From Saprospiraceae bacterium (GTDB lineage: Bacteria; Bacteroidota; Bacteroidia; Chitinophagales; Saprospiraceae): a stretch of 64,000 bases of DNA. A model generated the notes under the pieces. That model ran no database searches. It had not been told where the DNA came from and worked only from the letters and a program-made list of their open reading frames with translations. Numbering within the stretch: position 1 is the stretch's first letter; every line of letters starts with the position of its first letter. Of this stretch, positions 56,294 through 64,000 are shown piece by piece. Location: positions 1 through 64,000 of the forward strand of contig JABDKX010000076.1 of the NCBI GenBank assembly GCA_013001975.1, given 5' to 3'. A program made the translations under genes and the position numbers.

Positions 56294-56524
56294 TTATACA
56301 GATTCGGCTACTTTTTCAAAGTTATCTTCTTGAAACTTTTTTCCATCCCAAACTCCTAACCAATCACAATTTTCTGGTTGCGTCTTCAAGTATTGTCTGT
56401 AAGCATCAACAGCTTTTTTCTTTTCAATTCTTTTAATGGTAATATTGTTATTATATCCTTTTTTGATATTGAAATAATATATACCTTTTCCAAATTCAAA
56501 TTTTTTCGTACGTGGTCTAGCCAT
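56294..56524 (-). CDS. Small conserved-looking hypothetical protein
   Basis: 76 residues, no signal or membrane span. The sequence starts MARPRTKKFEFGKGIYYF and includes IKRIEKKKAVDAYRQYLKTQPENCDWLGVWDGKKF, with a Lys-rich N-terminal half and an acidic end. A believable start and an own terminator support a real gene. I cannot name the family; the composition would suit a nucleic-acid-associated protein, but this is a guess. Confidence 0.72.
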   Translation of the reverse strand: MARPRTKKFEFGKGIYYFNIKKGYNNNITIKRIEKKKAVDAYRQYLKTQPENCDWLGVWDGKKFQEDNFEKVAESV

Positions 56525-56880
56525 GTTGAAATATTTTTAACATTAATAAAATAAGATATTCACTCAATAATTGTTTACTCTTTATAGTACCCAGCCTTAT
56601 ATTTGAAATAATGTGCTTTTAAATGAAAATCTCGCCATAAAGTACTATTAACGGAAATCCTGAAAAAATAGTTCATTTTTAGCTGTAGAAATTTATAGTT
56701 ATTTCAAATTTTTAATATAATAATTGTTTATCATGTTTTTATATATTAAATAAATAATTAATAAGAATAGATCTTGATCACCATAAACAAGGCCCAATTG
56801 CCATTATGATTACTTATCGTCAGACTTCCTTGCATAGAAAAGTGCTACTTTTATGTTTTTATTTTAAATAAAAATAAGTA
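56525..56880. other. AT-rich intergenic region, no feature seen
   Basis: 356 bp between divergent genes. I find no hairpin, repeat or exact TAnnTTTG element that I would defend, and no open frame with coding character. It presumably holds the promoters of both neighbours. Confidence 0.4.
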
Positions 56881-58065
56881 GTGGCTGAACAGCAAAATTC
56901 CAGTACAGACAAACTAGAAGTATTTCTTAGTGATTTTTCAAATTCATTTGAAAATGAAAAATTAATATCTGTTAGATTAATGGATAATAAGACTGATTAC
57001 AACGAAGTCAAGCAGATTATAATAAAACCAGTCAATCTAAAAAAAGGTCATTCAGTTCAGTTTGTCTTTAGAAAAGCAACTCAAGATATCACTAAAAACC
57101 ATTCACTAGAAGAATCTGTTTCTATTATAAATGAAAACTTAAAAAATGGTTTTCATCAAGCGGAAATGATCACTAAAGATCAAAATTTTTACTTATCCAG
57201 AACCAATAACTCAAATTGGAAACTGAAGCAGAAAGAAATCAAAAATGAACCAATTTCTATTCAACATGACAAAAATAAAAATAGGTTAATTCCTTCTTCA
57301 GCTCCCTATCTGTTTCATCTTGGCATTACAGATGAAAATGGTAAGATTAAAAAATCTATGCATTCAAAATTTCGACAAATTAATAAGTTTGTAGAAATTG
57401 TTTCTGGTCTCGTCAATCCAAAAGATTTTGAAGAGCCATTTACAATTTATGACATGGGATGTGGAAAAGGGTATCTCAGTTTTGCTCTTTATGATCACTT
57501 TTCGAAAAGTGGTGGTGACAACCTTAAATTAAGAGGCATTGAACTTCGTCCAGGATTGGTTGCTTCTTCTAATCAAATAGCTGAAAAATGTGGATGCGAT
57601 AATCTGCTTTTTGAAGAGGGATTCATTCAAGAGTATACAATGGATTCTGCTGCGATGTTGATAGCGCTTCATGCTTGCAATACGGCAACCGACGATGCCA
57701 TTCACAAAGGCATCATTTCGAAAGCTAAATATATCATCTGCTCTCCATGCTGTCACAAGCAGGTCAGGCAAAACCTAAATAAAATTGATCCTATTCATTC
57801 GATTACTAAGTTTGGTATTCTAAAAGAAAGACAAGCTGAAATACTAACAGACACAATAAGGGCTTTAATACTTGAGGCTTTTGGTTACAAAACAAATGTG
57901 ATGGAATTTATCTCATCAGAGCACACTTCAAAAAACTTGCTTATTGTTGCCAAGAAAGTTAAAAATGTCAACTCAGCTGACTTAAAGAAACTGGAAGAGA
58001 TTAAGCAACTCAAACAAGTATTTGGTCTGGACAAACATCATTTAGAAACACTGTTGTTTACTTAA
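56881..58065 (+). CDS. Class I SAM-dependent methyltransferase (Methyltransf_32-like)
   Basis: 394 residues from a GTG start. The first 170 residues are unlike known domains (the ending HDKNKNRLIPSSAPYLFHLGI is conserved-looking). The methyltransferase domain starts at FTIYDMGCGKGYLSFALYDHF (motif I), followed by LRGIELRPGLVASSNQIAEKCG and AMLIALHACNTATDDAIHKGI. The sequence IICSPCCHKQVRQNL resembles the CCxK segment of the Methyltransf_32 family, some members of which act on RNA. The substrate is unknown. The small lipoprotein gene follows after 94 bp. Confidence 0.82.
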   Translation: MAEQQNSSTDKLEVFLSDFSNSFENEKLISVRLMDNKTDYNEVKQIIIKPVNLKKGHSVQFVFRKATQDITKNHSLEESVSIINENLKNGFHQAEMITKDQNFYLSRTNNSNWKLKQKEIKNEPISIQHDKNKNRLIPSSAPYLFHLGITDENGKIKKSMHSKFRQINKFVEIVSGLVNPKDFEEPFTIYDMGCGKGYLSFALYDHFSKSGGDNLKLRGIELRPGLVASSNQIAEKCGCDNLLFEEGFIQEYTMDSAAMLIALHACNTATDDAIHKGIISKAKYIICSPCCHKQVRQNLNKIDPIHSITKFGILKERQAEILTDTIRALILEAFGYKTNVMEFISSEHTSKNLLIVAKKVKNVNSADLKKLEEIKQLKQVFGLDKHHLETLLFT

Positions 58066-58159
58066 AGAATTAAGAAAATCATAATTATTAAATAAAGATT
58101 TCTTAATCAGTTGTTAGATTTTGAAATTAGGTGTAATATTGAGACTAAATTCTAGTTAT

Positions 58160-58492
58160 ATGAAATATCTAATTATTGCTTTATCCTTTTTATACTTCAC
58201 ATCTTGTTCTACTGAAGATCCGTTGACGATTACGCAATGTATCGATGATGAAATAAGTGTGTTTTTTCCTCAGGCTTGTGAAGGATCAGGTGATCTTACA
58301 AAATGGATATTTAACGGTCAAGACGTATTCTGCTTTAATCAAGGAACATGTATTGCTGACGGAATCGCATTAATCTATGACGGGGAATGCAATCTGATAT
58401 GCACGCTCGGAGGAGTTGATGGTAACGAGATTTGTGATGGTCTTAATTGGTCAGACAATGCAGAGTTTGTAGGTGTTGTCTTCAGATATTAA
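58160..58492 (+). CDS. Small lipoprotein, cysteine-rich
   Basis: 110 residues from the ATG that begins the lipoprotein signal MKYLIIALSFLYFTSC. Seven further cysteines follow, in motifs such as TQCIDDEIS, QACEG, FCFNQGTCIADG and ECNLICTLGG. The layout DGECNLICTLGGVDGNEICDGLNW is not a family I know. It is lipid-anchored in the envelope. The end overlaps the pseudouridine synthase by 11 bp in convergent orientation. Confidence 0.72.
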   Translation: MKYLIIALSFLYFTSCSTEDPLTITQCIDDEISVFFPQACEGSGDLTKWIFNGQDVFCFNQGTCIADGIALIYDGECNLICTLGGVDGNEICDGLNWSDNAEFVGVVFRY

Positions 58493-59162
58493 GATTTTCC
58501 AATAGAGATATTACTTCCTTCATAGATGATGATTTTTCAGCAACTATTTCAATTTGGTTGTTATCTAGGTTTAATGACAGTTTTTCAGCGTGAAGCATCA
58601 TATTAGTCATGCTCCACTTTTCCTTCCAAAATTTGTTTTGCTTATTACAACCGTGAGGTCTGTCGCCTATGATTGGATGAAAAATATGTGCCATATGTTT
58701 ACGTATTTGGTGCATTCGACCGGTCAATGGCTGTAACTCCACTAAAGAATATCTTGATGTTTGATAATTCCCGAAAGGCTCATCAATTTCGTAGTGCTTT
58801 AATGTTTTATAGTTTGTTATAGCTTCTTGAATAACGCCACGATCATTTTTTAAATGATAGTTAATTGTGCCTACTTCTTGCGTATAACCACGTACAATTG
58901 CAACATACTGTTTTGACATTTTACCTTCCCGAAACAAAGCTGATATTTTGCTTTGGTATTCTTTGTTTAATGCAAATAAGAGCACACCACTTGTTTTCCT
59001 ATCCAGTCTATGCACAGGATAAACGTGTTGATTTAGTTGATTTCGAAGTTCTTGAAGCGCGAAAACTTTTGCATCCATTGCCAAAGAAGTTTTATGGACA
59101 AGCAAGCCATGTGGTTTATTAATAGCCACAATGTTTTCATCTTGATATACTATTTGCAACAA
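58482..59162 (-). CDS. RluA family pseudouridine synthase (TruC-like)
   Basis: 226 residues, a short form without an S4 domain. The catalytic Asp lies in YPVHRLDRKTSGVLLFAL, and the RMHQIRKHMAHIFHPIIGDRPHGC segment is the RluA-type uracil-binding region. The lack of an S4 domain fits TruC, which acts on tRNA U65, but rRNA targets are also possible. It is 2 bp after the sterol desaturase gene, at the end of a tight minus-strand run. Confidence 0.88.
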   Translation of the reverse strand: MLQIVYQDENIVAINKPHGLLVHKTSLAMDAKVFALQELRNQLNQHVYPVHRLDRKTSGVLLFALNKEYQSKISALFREGKMSKQYVAIVRGYTQEVGTINYHLKNDRGVIQEAITNYKTLKHYEIDEPFGNYQTSRYSLVELQPLTGRMHQIRKHMAHIFHPIIGDRPHGCNKQNKFWKEKWSMTNMMLHAEKLSLNLDNNQIEIVAEKSSSMKEVISLLENLNI

Positions 59163-59164
59163 GA

Positions 59165-60187
59165 CTAATCCTTAATATTAAATTTCAACTGCTGTAATAA
59201 TGTATTTGGGAAATTTTCAACATTGGGAAAACCAAGTTTGATATCACGGCCATTGTGTGGAATTCGAGCAGTCCCAAAAATATAGTCCCAAATTGCTAAT
59301 GTCAAACCAAAATTAATTCCGTATTTCTTATCATCTGGCATATCATGGGCATGGTGCCAAATATGCATTTCAGGACTATTAAAGATCTTTTTCATAAAAG
59401 GTCCTAAGGCAAAAACCCCAAACAAAACGATAACGAAAAATACAAGTATTTTACTCATCATACTCGCTCCTACCATCAATTGAACATCAAGTAAGTTATT
59501 AACTATAATCAACCCAATTAGAGATGATAATATAGCACCAGTAATTTTGCCATCAATAGTAATATTGGAGTGATTATAATGTCCCCAAGCCAAAGTGAAA
59601 ATATGAATTATAAAAAAATCATATAGTCCAATACCAAGTAAAGCAAGAGGTAGATATTCTATTGATCTATAAACTATATTTTCCATCCAATGATACCTTA
59701 AATGCGCAGCAAATCCCATTTGCTCAACACTGTGATGGACCTTATGATAATTCCAAAGAAAAGACGAACGGTGTAGCAGACGATGTATCCACCACTGAAC
59801 AAAATCTCTCACAACAAATCCTACCAACAAAATAACCCATAAGGGCATAGATCGCAATGGATTAACAGCTTGCAAATCAAAACCGTTAAAAACCGATTTA
59901 ATGCCGTCATTGAGTAAATTAACTACAACCTCAGAAGCTGCATTATAAATGATTAAAGAGAATAGGAAAAAATTAAAAAACATATAAAAGGCATCAAGCC
60001 AGAAATCTTTTCGAATAGCGCCTTGCTTTTTCCTCCACGGGATTAAGACTTCTAAGAAAAAGAAAAATAACGAAACACCAATTAACCAATAAAAGTAATT
60101 TTTAATGCCTGGGTTTGTTATTTCATTCCATAAGTAACTTGCATATCCTTCATACGCATTAATAAATATATCCCAATAATTTCCCAT
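59165..60187 (-). CDS. Sterol desaturase / fatty acid hydroxylase family protein
   Basis: 340 residues, about five membrane spans. The di-iron histidine motifs are HRLLHRSSFLWNYHKVHHSVEQMGFAAHLRYHWME, AWGHYNHSN and MHIWHHAHDMPDDKKYG. The family hydroxylates or desaturates lipids at the membrane using oxygen. Given the sphingolipid cluster in the window, a lipid hydroxylase role is possible but unproven. The SSS transporter gene is 15 bp upstream on the same strand. Confidence 0.88.
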   Translation of the reverse strand: MGNYWDIFINAYEGYASYLWNEITNPGIKNYFYWLIGVSLFFFFLEVLIPWRKKQGAIRKDFWLDAFYMFFNFFLFSLIIYNAASEVVVNLLNDGIKSVFNGFDLQAVNPLRSMPLWVILLVGFVVRDFVQWWIHRLLHRSSFLWNYHKVHHSVEQMGFAAHLRYHWMENIVYRSIEYLPLALLGIGLYDFFIIHIFTLAWGHYNHSNITIDGKITGAILSSLIGLIIVNNLLDVQLMVGASMMSKILVFFVIVLFGVFALGPFMKKIFNSPEMHIWHHAHDMPDDKKYGINFGLTLAIWDYIFGTARIPHNGRDIKLGFPNVENFPNTLLQQLKFNIKD

Positions 60188-60202
60188 CAGATCATTTTGA
60201 AC

Positions 60203-61804
60203 TTAAGAATATATGATCATAATTAGTACAACCAATACTATTAATAACAATGCTTGAATTCTATAGTTCTTATACCAAGACAATTGTTTTAATTCTATAG
60301 TTTCACGGTTAAATTCGTCCCTCGTCCAAACGACTTTAGCCAATGCTGCTGCTGGTTTATTAACTCCAGTGAAACTACCTAAATAGATGACCACACAAGT
60401 AATTATAAAATGCCAAAAAGCGACATATAAAAAGTTATCAAGATATACAGAATTAAACTTATAGCCAGGAGATAGAACAGCAAATAATATTATGGCCAGC
60501 GTTAAGCCTCCACCAATTAAAATGCCAGCCTTAGCTCCATTATCATTTGAATGCTTTGTAAATAAGCCCATGACAAACAAGGCTACTATAGGCGGACAAA
60601 ACCAACCTAACGTTTGTTGCAAGTAGTCCCAAAGTTTTTCAAAATTACCAATTTGAGGTGCCCAGAAAATAGCGATCAACATGACGATTGCCGTAATATA
60701 CCTTCCTATTTTCATCAATTTTTTAGATGACAAATTAGGCTTGAATTTATTTACAAAATCCATGGTTATTAAAGTGGAAACAGAATTAAGGCCTGAATCT
60801 AAGCTTGACATCATAGCTGCTATCAAACCTGCTAAAACGATGCCTAACAACCCAGTTGGCAATAAGTCAAAAAGCATAGTTGGGTAAATCATATCTAAAT
60901 TCTCCATTTCTGGATAAAGCACTTTCGCAAATGCACCTGGAAAAATCATGATAAATAAAATGGACAGTTTTAAAAAACCAGCAAAAATTGCCCCCCATTG
61001 TCCTTGTCTTATATTTTTAGAAGCCAATGTTCTTTGCGTGATATATTGATTGGTACCCCAAAAGTAAAACCCTATCAGCAATACACCTGTGAAGACCGAC
61101 GGCCAAGGCATTTTTTCATCATCTATCGGTTTCATTATTTTAAAATGATCAGGATTATCAAAAGCAGCTTGTACTGGTTCCCAACCTCCAGCGGCATTAA
61201 AGGCAAAAACTGTAACTAACGTAGATCCTAAAATTAAGATCACTGCTTGTACAGCGTCAGTATACATAACAGCGCTCAATCCTCCTGCAATGGTATATAT
61301 TCCAGCAATTATAGCCAGCCCCACAATGATTTGCCATAACATAAAACCAGGAAAAATGAGGTTAATAACCAAACCACCGGCGTATAGCGTTGCAGCAATA
61401 TCTACTAATATATTCAGTATAATAGCAATAGAGGATGCATAAGCCCTTACAGTATATGAATACCTTTTTTCAAGATATTCTGGAATTGTAAATATTTTAT
61501 TTTTCAGATAGAAAGGCAGAAAGAAAACAGCAAACAGAATTAATACAAAGACCGCCATCCATTCATAACTGTAAACAGAAAATCCATCAGCATACCCTGC
61601 ACCCGCTAATCCTACGAGGCTGTTAGATGACATATTTGAAGCAAACAAAGAGAATCCGATAATTGGCCAAGTCAAATTTCTACCTGCCAAAAAGTAATCT
61701 TCTGCATCTTCATGTTTACTACTAAAATAAAATCCTAGTAGGATTACTCCAATCAGATATATAACAATGATACTGAGATCTAAATTCCCTAAATTAAATT
61801 CCAT
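60203..61804 (-). CDS. Sodium/solute symporter (SSS family)
   Basis: 533 residues with about 13 to 14 membrane spans. Motifs are FASNMSSNSLVGLAGAGYADG, GFYFWGTNQYITQRTLASKNIRQGQWGAIFAG, the AGLIAAMMSSLDSGLNSVSTLITMDF region (sodium site) and the end YKNYRIQALLLIVLVVLI. This is the SGLT-like group with sugar substrates in many cases. A GH13 glucosidase in the same run favours a sugar such as glucose as cargo, which is inference. Confidence 0.9.
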   Translation of the reverse strand: MEFNLGNLDLSIIVIYLIGVILLGFYFSSKHEDAEDYFLAGRNLTWPIIGFSLFASNMSSNSLVGLAGAGYADGFSVYSYEWMAVFVLILFAVFFLPFYLKNKIFTIPEYLEKRYSYTVRAYASSIAIILNILVDIAATLYAGGLVINLIFPGFMLWQIIVGLAIIAGIYTIAGGLSAVMYTDAVQAVILILGSTLVTVFAFNAAGGWEPVQAAFDNPDHFKIMKPIDDEKMPWPSVFTGVLLIGFYFWGTNQYITQRTLASKNIRQGQWGAIFAGFLKLSILFIMIFPGAFAKVLYPEMENLDMIYPTMLFDLLPTGLLGIVLAGLIAAMMSSLDSGLNSVSTLITMDFVNKFKPNLSSKKLMKIGRYITAIVMLIAIFWAPQIGNFEKLWDYLQQTLGWFCPPIVALFVMGLFTKHSNDNGAKAGILIGGGLTLAIILFAVLSPGYKFNSVYLDNFLYVAFWHFIITCVVIYLGSFTGVNKPAAALAKVVWTRDEFNRETIELKQLSWYKNYRIQALLLIVLVVLIMIIYS

Positions 61805-61831
61805 AGCAATATATTTTTAATCCACCACTAT

Positions 61832-63190
61832 CTATGAGTTAGTGTTTTTCGTTTCAAGTTTACTCATGACATAATTGCCAAGTTTCTTACCTTGAGCAAC
61901 GCCATCTGTAATGGCTGGCATGTAATGAATCCCTCCATACAATCTGCTTATAGCAGCTTCATTAGACGCGTCATAAAAAGAATCAAATGCTCTTATTGGT
62001 AGCCCATACTTTGTTTCTACATCATCAACAAAATCAAAATTGTCTCCTAGCAACGTGGTTAATGCAACTGCACTTGCGGTAGAAATTACACTGTGTCCAC
62101 TTGTATGTTCAGGAAAAGGAGGTGTTTGTAAAATGGGAAGCCAATCTGGATCCAAATATTCATTGATGACAGTTTCAGGTCTTATTAAATTAGACCTATA
62201 TTTTTCATCCCAACAACTTATAAAAGCATCAAATAACATAATGGAGACAGTGGTCAAGTTTTCCAAAGCACCCATTAAATTTTGATTACTTTTTCGATTG
62301 GCAATCATCGTTATGCCCATCCAATGACCGCCAGGTGTTATTTTCTTAGTTGCAAACATCATATGCCCAGTTTGATTCATTACAAAAGGATTACAATCCC
62401 AAAAACTGGCAATCAATTTATGTTCTTCAGTCGCATTATTTACAGCGTCTTTTACTTCTTCTGTTAATTTATAAAACTTACTGCTTTTATCCATACTGAA
62501 AGGTGGCGGAGCAACAGGAGGAAATTGACTTGAAGAATCAATTACCATTGTTCTGACTTCGCGCCAGTTTGGTTCAATGCCTTCCATATATGCGGGAGGC
62601 GTCGGCTTCCAAGTGCCTGGATCGTCATTTATTGAATACTTGGGCATTGACCTTAATTGATTATAATTATCTTCTGACGCCCAATCTAATATCAATGTTG
62701 CTACAGAGTCCCCGTAAGCTAAAGAGTTGTCCCATATGTTTGATGGAATACCGAAGCTATCAAGTTTTGCATAAAATTGGGTTTTAAATTCTTCCATTTT
62801 ATCTTCAGAAAAAATGAGTTTTTCTCCAACTGTATTGAAAGCATGCAGAGCAGCTAAAGAGGGAGAATATCCATCTTTATTTTCTGGTTGATAGATACCA
62901 TCAAAACCATTCAATTGTCCTTTTAAGCTGACATAATTTTCATCAGACATTGCCATTATTTCATAGGCAGCAATACAAGGATATACATAAACACGACTGG
63001 CGACAGGTGGAGAAAAAATATCATGGACAATGATATCTGTCAGATTGTTAACTGCATCATGAATGTGCTCATTAACTGCCAGCTTCATTTCTAAATTAGG
63101 ATCAAGTTTTGAATCAGCTCTTTCATTACAGTGAGAAAATAATAAAACTAAAAAAAGCACTACAAAACAATACTTAAACTTCATATTCAT
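61832..63190 (-). CDS. Vanadium-dependent haloperoxidase-like lipoprotein (PAP2 fold)
   Basis: 452 residues with a lipoprotein signal (FCFVVLFLVLLFSHC-like; mature Cys near residue 22). The three vanadate-binding motifs appear: K-x6-RP (KYRSNLIRP), HTSGHS in place of PSGH, and SRLYGGIHYM for the histidine motif. Bacteroidota have many such VHPO-like proteins with unproven halogenation activity, and phosphatase-like action is also possible. The start was chosen because the ATGA overlap with the glucosidase stop is the natural coupling; an ATG two codons later is also possible. Confidence 0.82.
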   Translation of the reverse strand: MNMKFKYCFVVLFLVLLFSHCNERADSKLDPNLEMKLAVNEHIHDAVNNLTDIIVHDIFSPPVASRVYVYPCIAAYEIMAMSDENYVSLKGQLNGFDGIYQPENKDGYSPSLAALHAFNTVGEKLIFSEDKMEEFKTQFYAKLDSFGIPSNIWDNSLAYGDSVATLILDWASEDNYNQLRSMPKYSINDDPGTWKPTPPAYMEGIEPNWREVRTMVIDSSSQFPPVAPPPFSMDKSSKFYKLTEEVKDAVNNATEEHKLIASFWDCNPFVMNQTGHMMFATKKITPGGHWMGITMIANRKSNQNLMGALENLTTVSIMLFDAFISCWDEKYRSNLIRPETVINEYLDPDWLPILQTPPFPEHTSGHSVISTASAVALTTLLGDNFDFVDDVETKYGLPIRAFDSFYDASNEAAISRLYGGIHYMPAITDGVAQGKKLGNYVMSKLETKNTNS

Positions 63191-64000
63191 ACATTTAACA
63201 ACTTATACAATCTTGCTTCCCATGGAAGTAAAACTTGAGTCATTCGATTATCATAATTTGAGATGACAAGAATCTTGGCTTTGATATGCTCAATATCAAC
63301 AGCGACATGTTCGTCTGAATGATTTAAAACGACAAGATACGCCTCATTTTCGAGATAACGCTTATAAACATACAGATTATCAGATTCCTGATCTATAACT
63401 TCCCAATTTCCATATATCAAAGCAGGCGCATTCTTTCTAAGATGTAATAATTCTTTATAGAAATAAAAAACAGACCCCCGATCAGACAGAGCTTGTTTGA
63501 CATTAATACTTTCATAATTTGAATTGACCCCTATCCATGGCTCGTCATCTGCATCACAAAAGCCTCCATTGGGGCTATCATTCCATTGGATTGGTGTTCG
63601 CGCATTGTCTCTCCCAGTTATATTGGCGATATTAATAAAATCAAAAGTTGACATTCCTTCGGTTACAAATTCCTTGTGGAAATTTATCGTTTCTACGTCC
63701 CTATATTCACTTATATCCTCAGCTCTAACATTGGTCATTCCAATTTCACTACCTTGAAATATACAAGGTGTTCCTCGCATAGTCAATACAAGCATCGACA
63801 ATAATTTAGCGCTTTCAATTCTAAACAACTTATCATTTCCAAAACGAGATACCATTCGAGCAAAGTCATGATTATCAAGAAAAATACTTACCCAACCTGA
63901 ATCACCCATTGCATCATACCAATCTTTAAATATATTTTTTACATCATTCCAATTATAGGGAACTTGATCGAATCGGCCCTTAGGACCAAAGCCAAGAAAC
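63187..64000 (-). CDS. GH13 alpha-glucosidase/alpha-amylase family protein, 5' partial
   Basis: The frame is open to the window edge, so the first part of the gene is missing; the ATG at 63909 is internal. The visible end contains the conserved region IV histidine-aspartate FLDNHDFARMVSRFG, then RGTPCIFQGSEIGMTN, DNARTPIQWNDSPNGGF and a C-terminal beta domain with VVLNHSDEHVAVD. This layout is that of oligo-1,6-glucosidase-like or sucrose/trehalose-type GH13 enzymes. It would hydrolyse alpha-glucosides in the cytoplasm or periplasm, and the catalytic Asp and Glu lie upstream, outside the window. It heads a five-gene run with only 2 to 27 bp between genes. Confidence 0.88.
   Translation of the reverse strand, partial: FLGFGPKGRFDQVPYNWNDVKNIFKDWYDAMGDSGWVSIFLDNHDFARMVSRFGNDKLFRIESAKLLSMLVLTMRGTPCIFQGSEIGMTNVRAEDISEYRDVETINFHKEFVTEGMSTFDFINIANITGRDNARTPIQWNDSPNGGFCDADDEPWIGVNSNYESINVKQALSDRGSVFYFYKELLHLRKNAPALIYGNWEVIDQESDNLYVYKRYLENEAYLVVLNHSDEHVAVDIEHIKAKILVISNYDNRMTQVLLPWEARLYKLLNV

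Overview
The window is a chromosomal segment of an AT-rich Bacteroidota bacterium, most likely a Saprospiria-like lineage (inference). The signs are several proteins ending in type IX secretion (T9SS) type A or type B sorting domains, SprB-type repeats, a GWxTD protein, a short primary sigma factor without region 1.1, BshB1 of bacillithiol synthesis, a sphingolipid gene set, and -7 elements of the TAnnTTTG type. I saw no rRNA, tRNA, CRISPR array, transposase or phage gene; this was a reading by eye only.

Layout. 1-14.6 kb: two giant plus-strand genes for modular secreted adhesin-like proteins. The first is cut by the window start and has nine SprB repeats, Ig-like units, DUF11 modules with Asp-rich linkers, SdrD-B-like modules and a sorting domain. 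The second has 21 Ig/PKD-like units, 18 of them arranged as six copies of a three-unit super-repeat of 639 bp. 14.8-20.6 kb: plus-strand genes for a LysM protein, a cysteine/cystathionine synthase, an EGF-like lipoprotein, an acyl-CoA carboxylase beta subunit and a THUMP RNA methyltransferase. 20.6-22.9 kb: a minus-strand run of a YkgJ-type cysteine-cluster protein, BshB1 and FabH.

23.0-31.0 kb: a dense plus-strand cluster that reads as inositol-sphingolipid biosynthesis. Its order is CDP-alcohol phosphatidyltransferase, DUF4833-like protein, PAP2/AUR1-like enzyme, serine palmitoyltransferase, GNAT-like acyltransferase, NAD-dependent reductase, myo-inositol-phosphate synthase, PgpA-like phosphatase, and a GtrA-like membrane protein with no ordinary start codon. 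Together they could make the ceramide backbone, make inositol phosphate, join it to lipid and move the product.

31-46 kb: mostly minus-strand housekeeping and envelope genes, including a 55-residue YqaE/Pmp3 protein, START-like and DCC proteins, a Tat-type reductase, a T9SS protein, a serine/threonine dehydratase, a nucleoid-associated protein, a TonB-dependent receptor, a haem-binding protein, an omega-amidase and a GWxTD protein. 45-56.5 kb: an SDR, L19, a T9SS type B PKD protein, TsaC, an S41 protease, an Lrp regulator, DoxX, the primary sigma factor, a secreted protein and GlpX. 56.9-64 kb: a methyltransferase and a small lipoprotein, then a tight minus-strand run of GH13 glucosidase (cut by the window end), vanadium haloperoxidase-like lipoprotein, SSS transporter, sterol desaturase-like protein and a pseudouridine synthase.

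Functions are assigned from remembered family motifs read from the translations. No database search was run.
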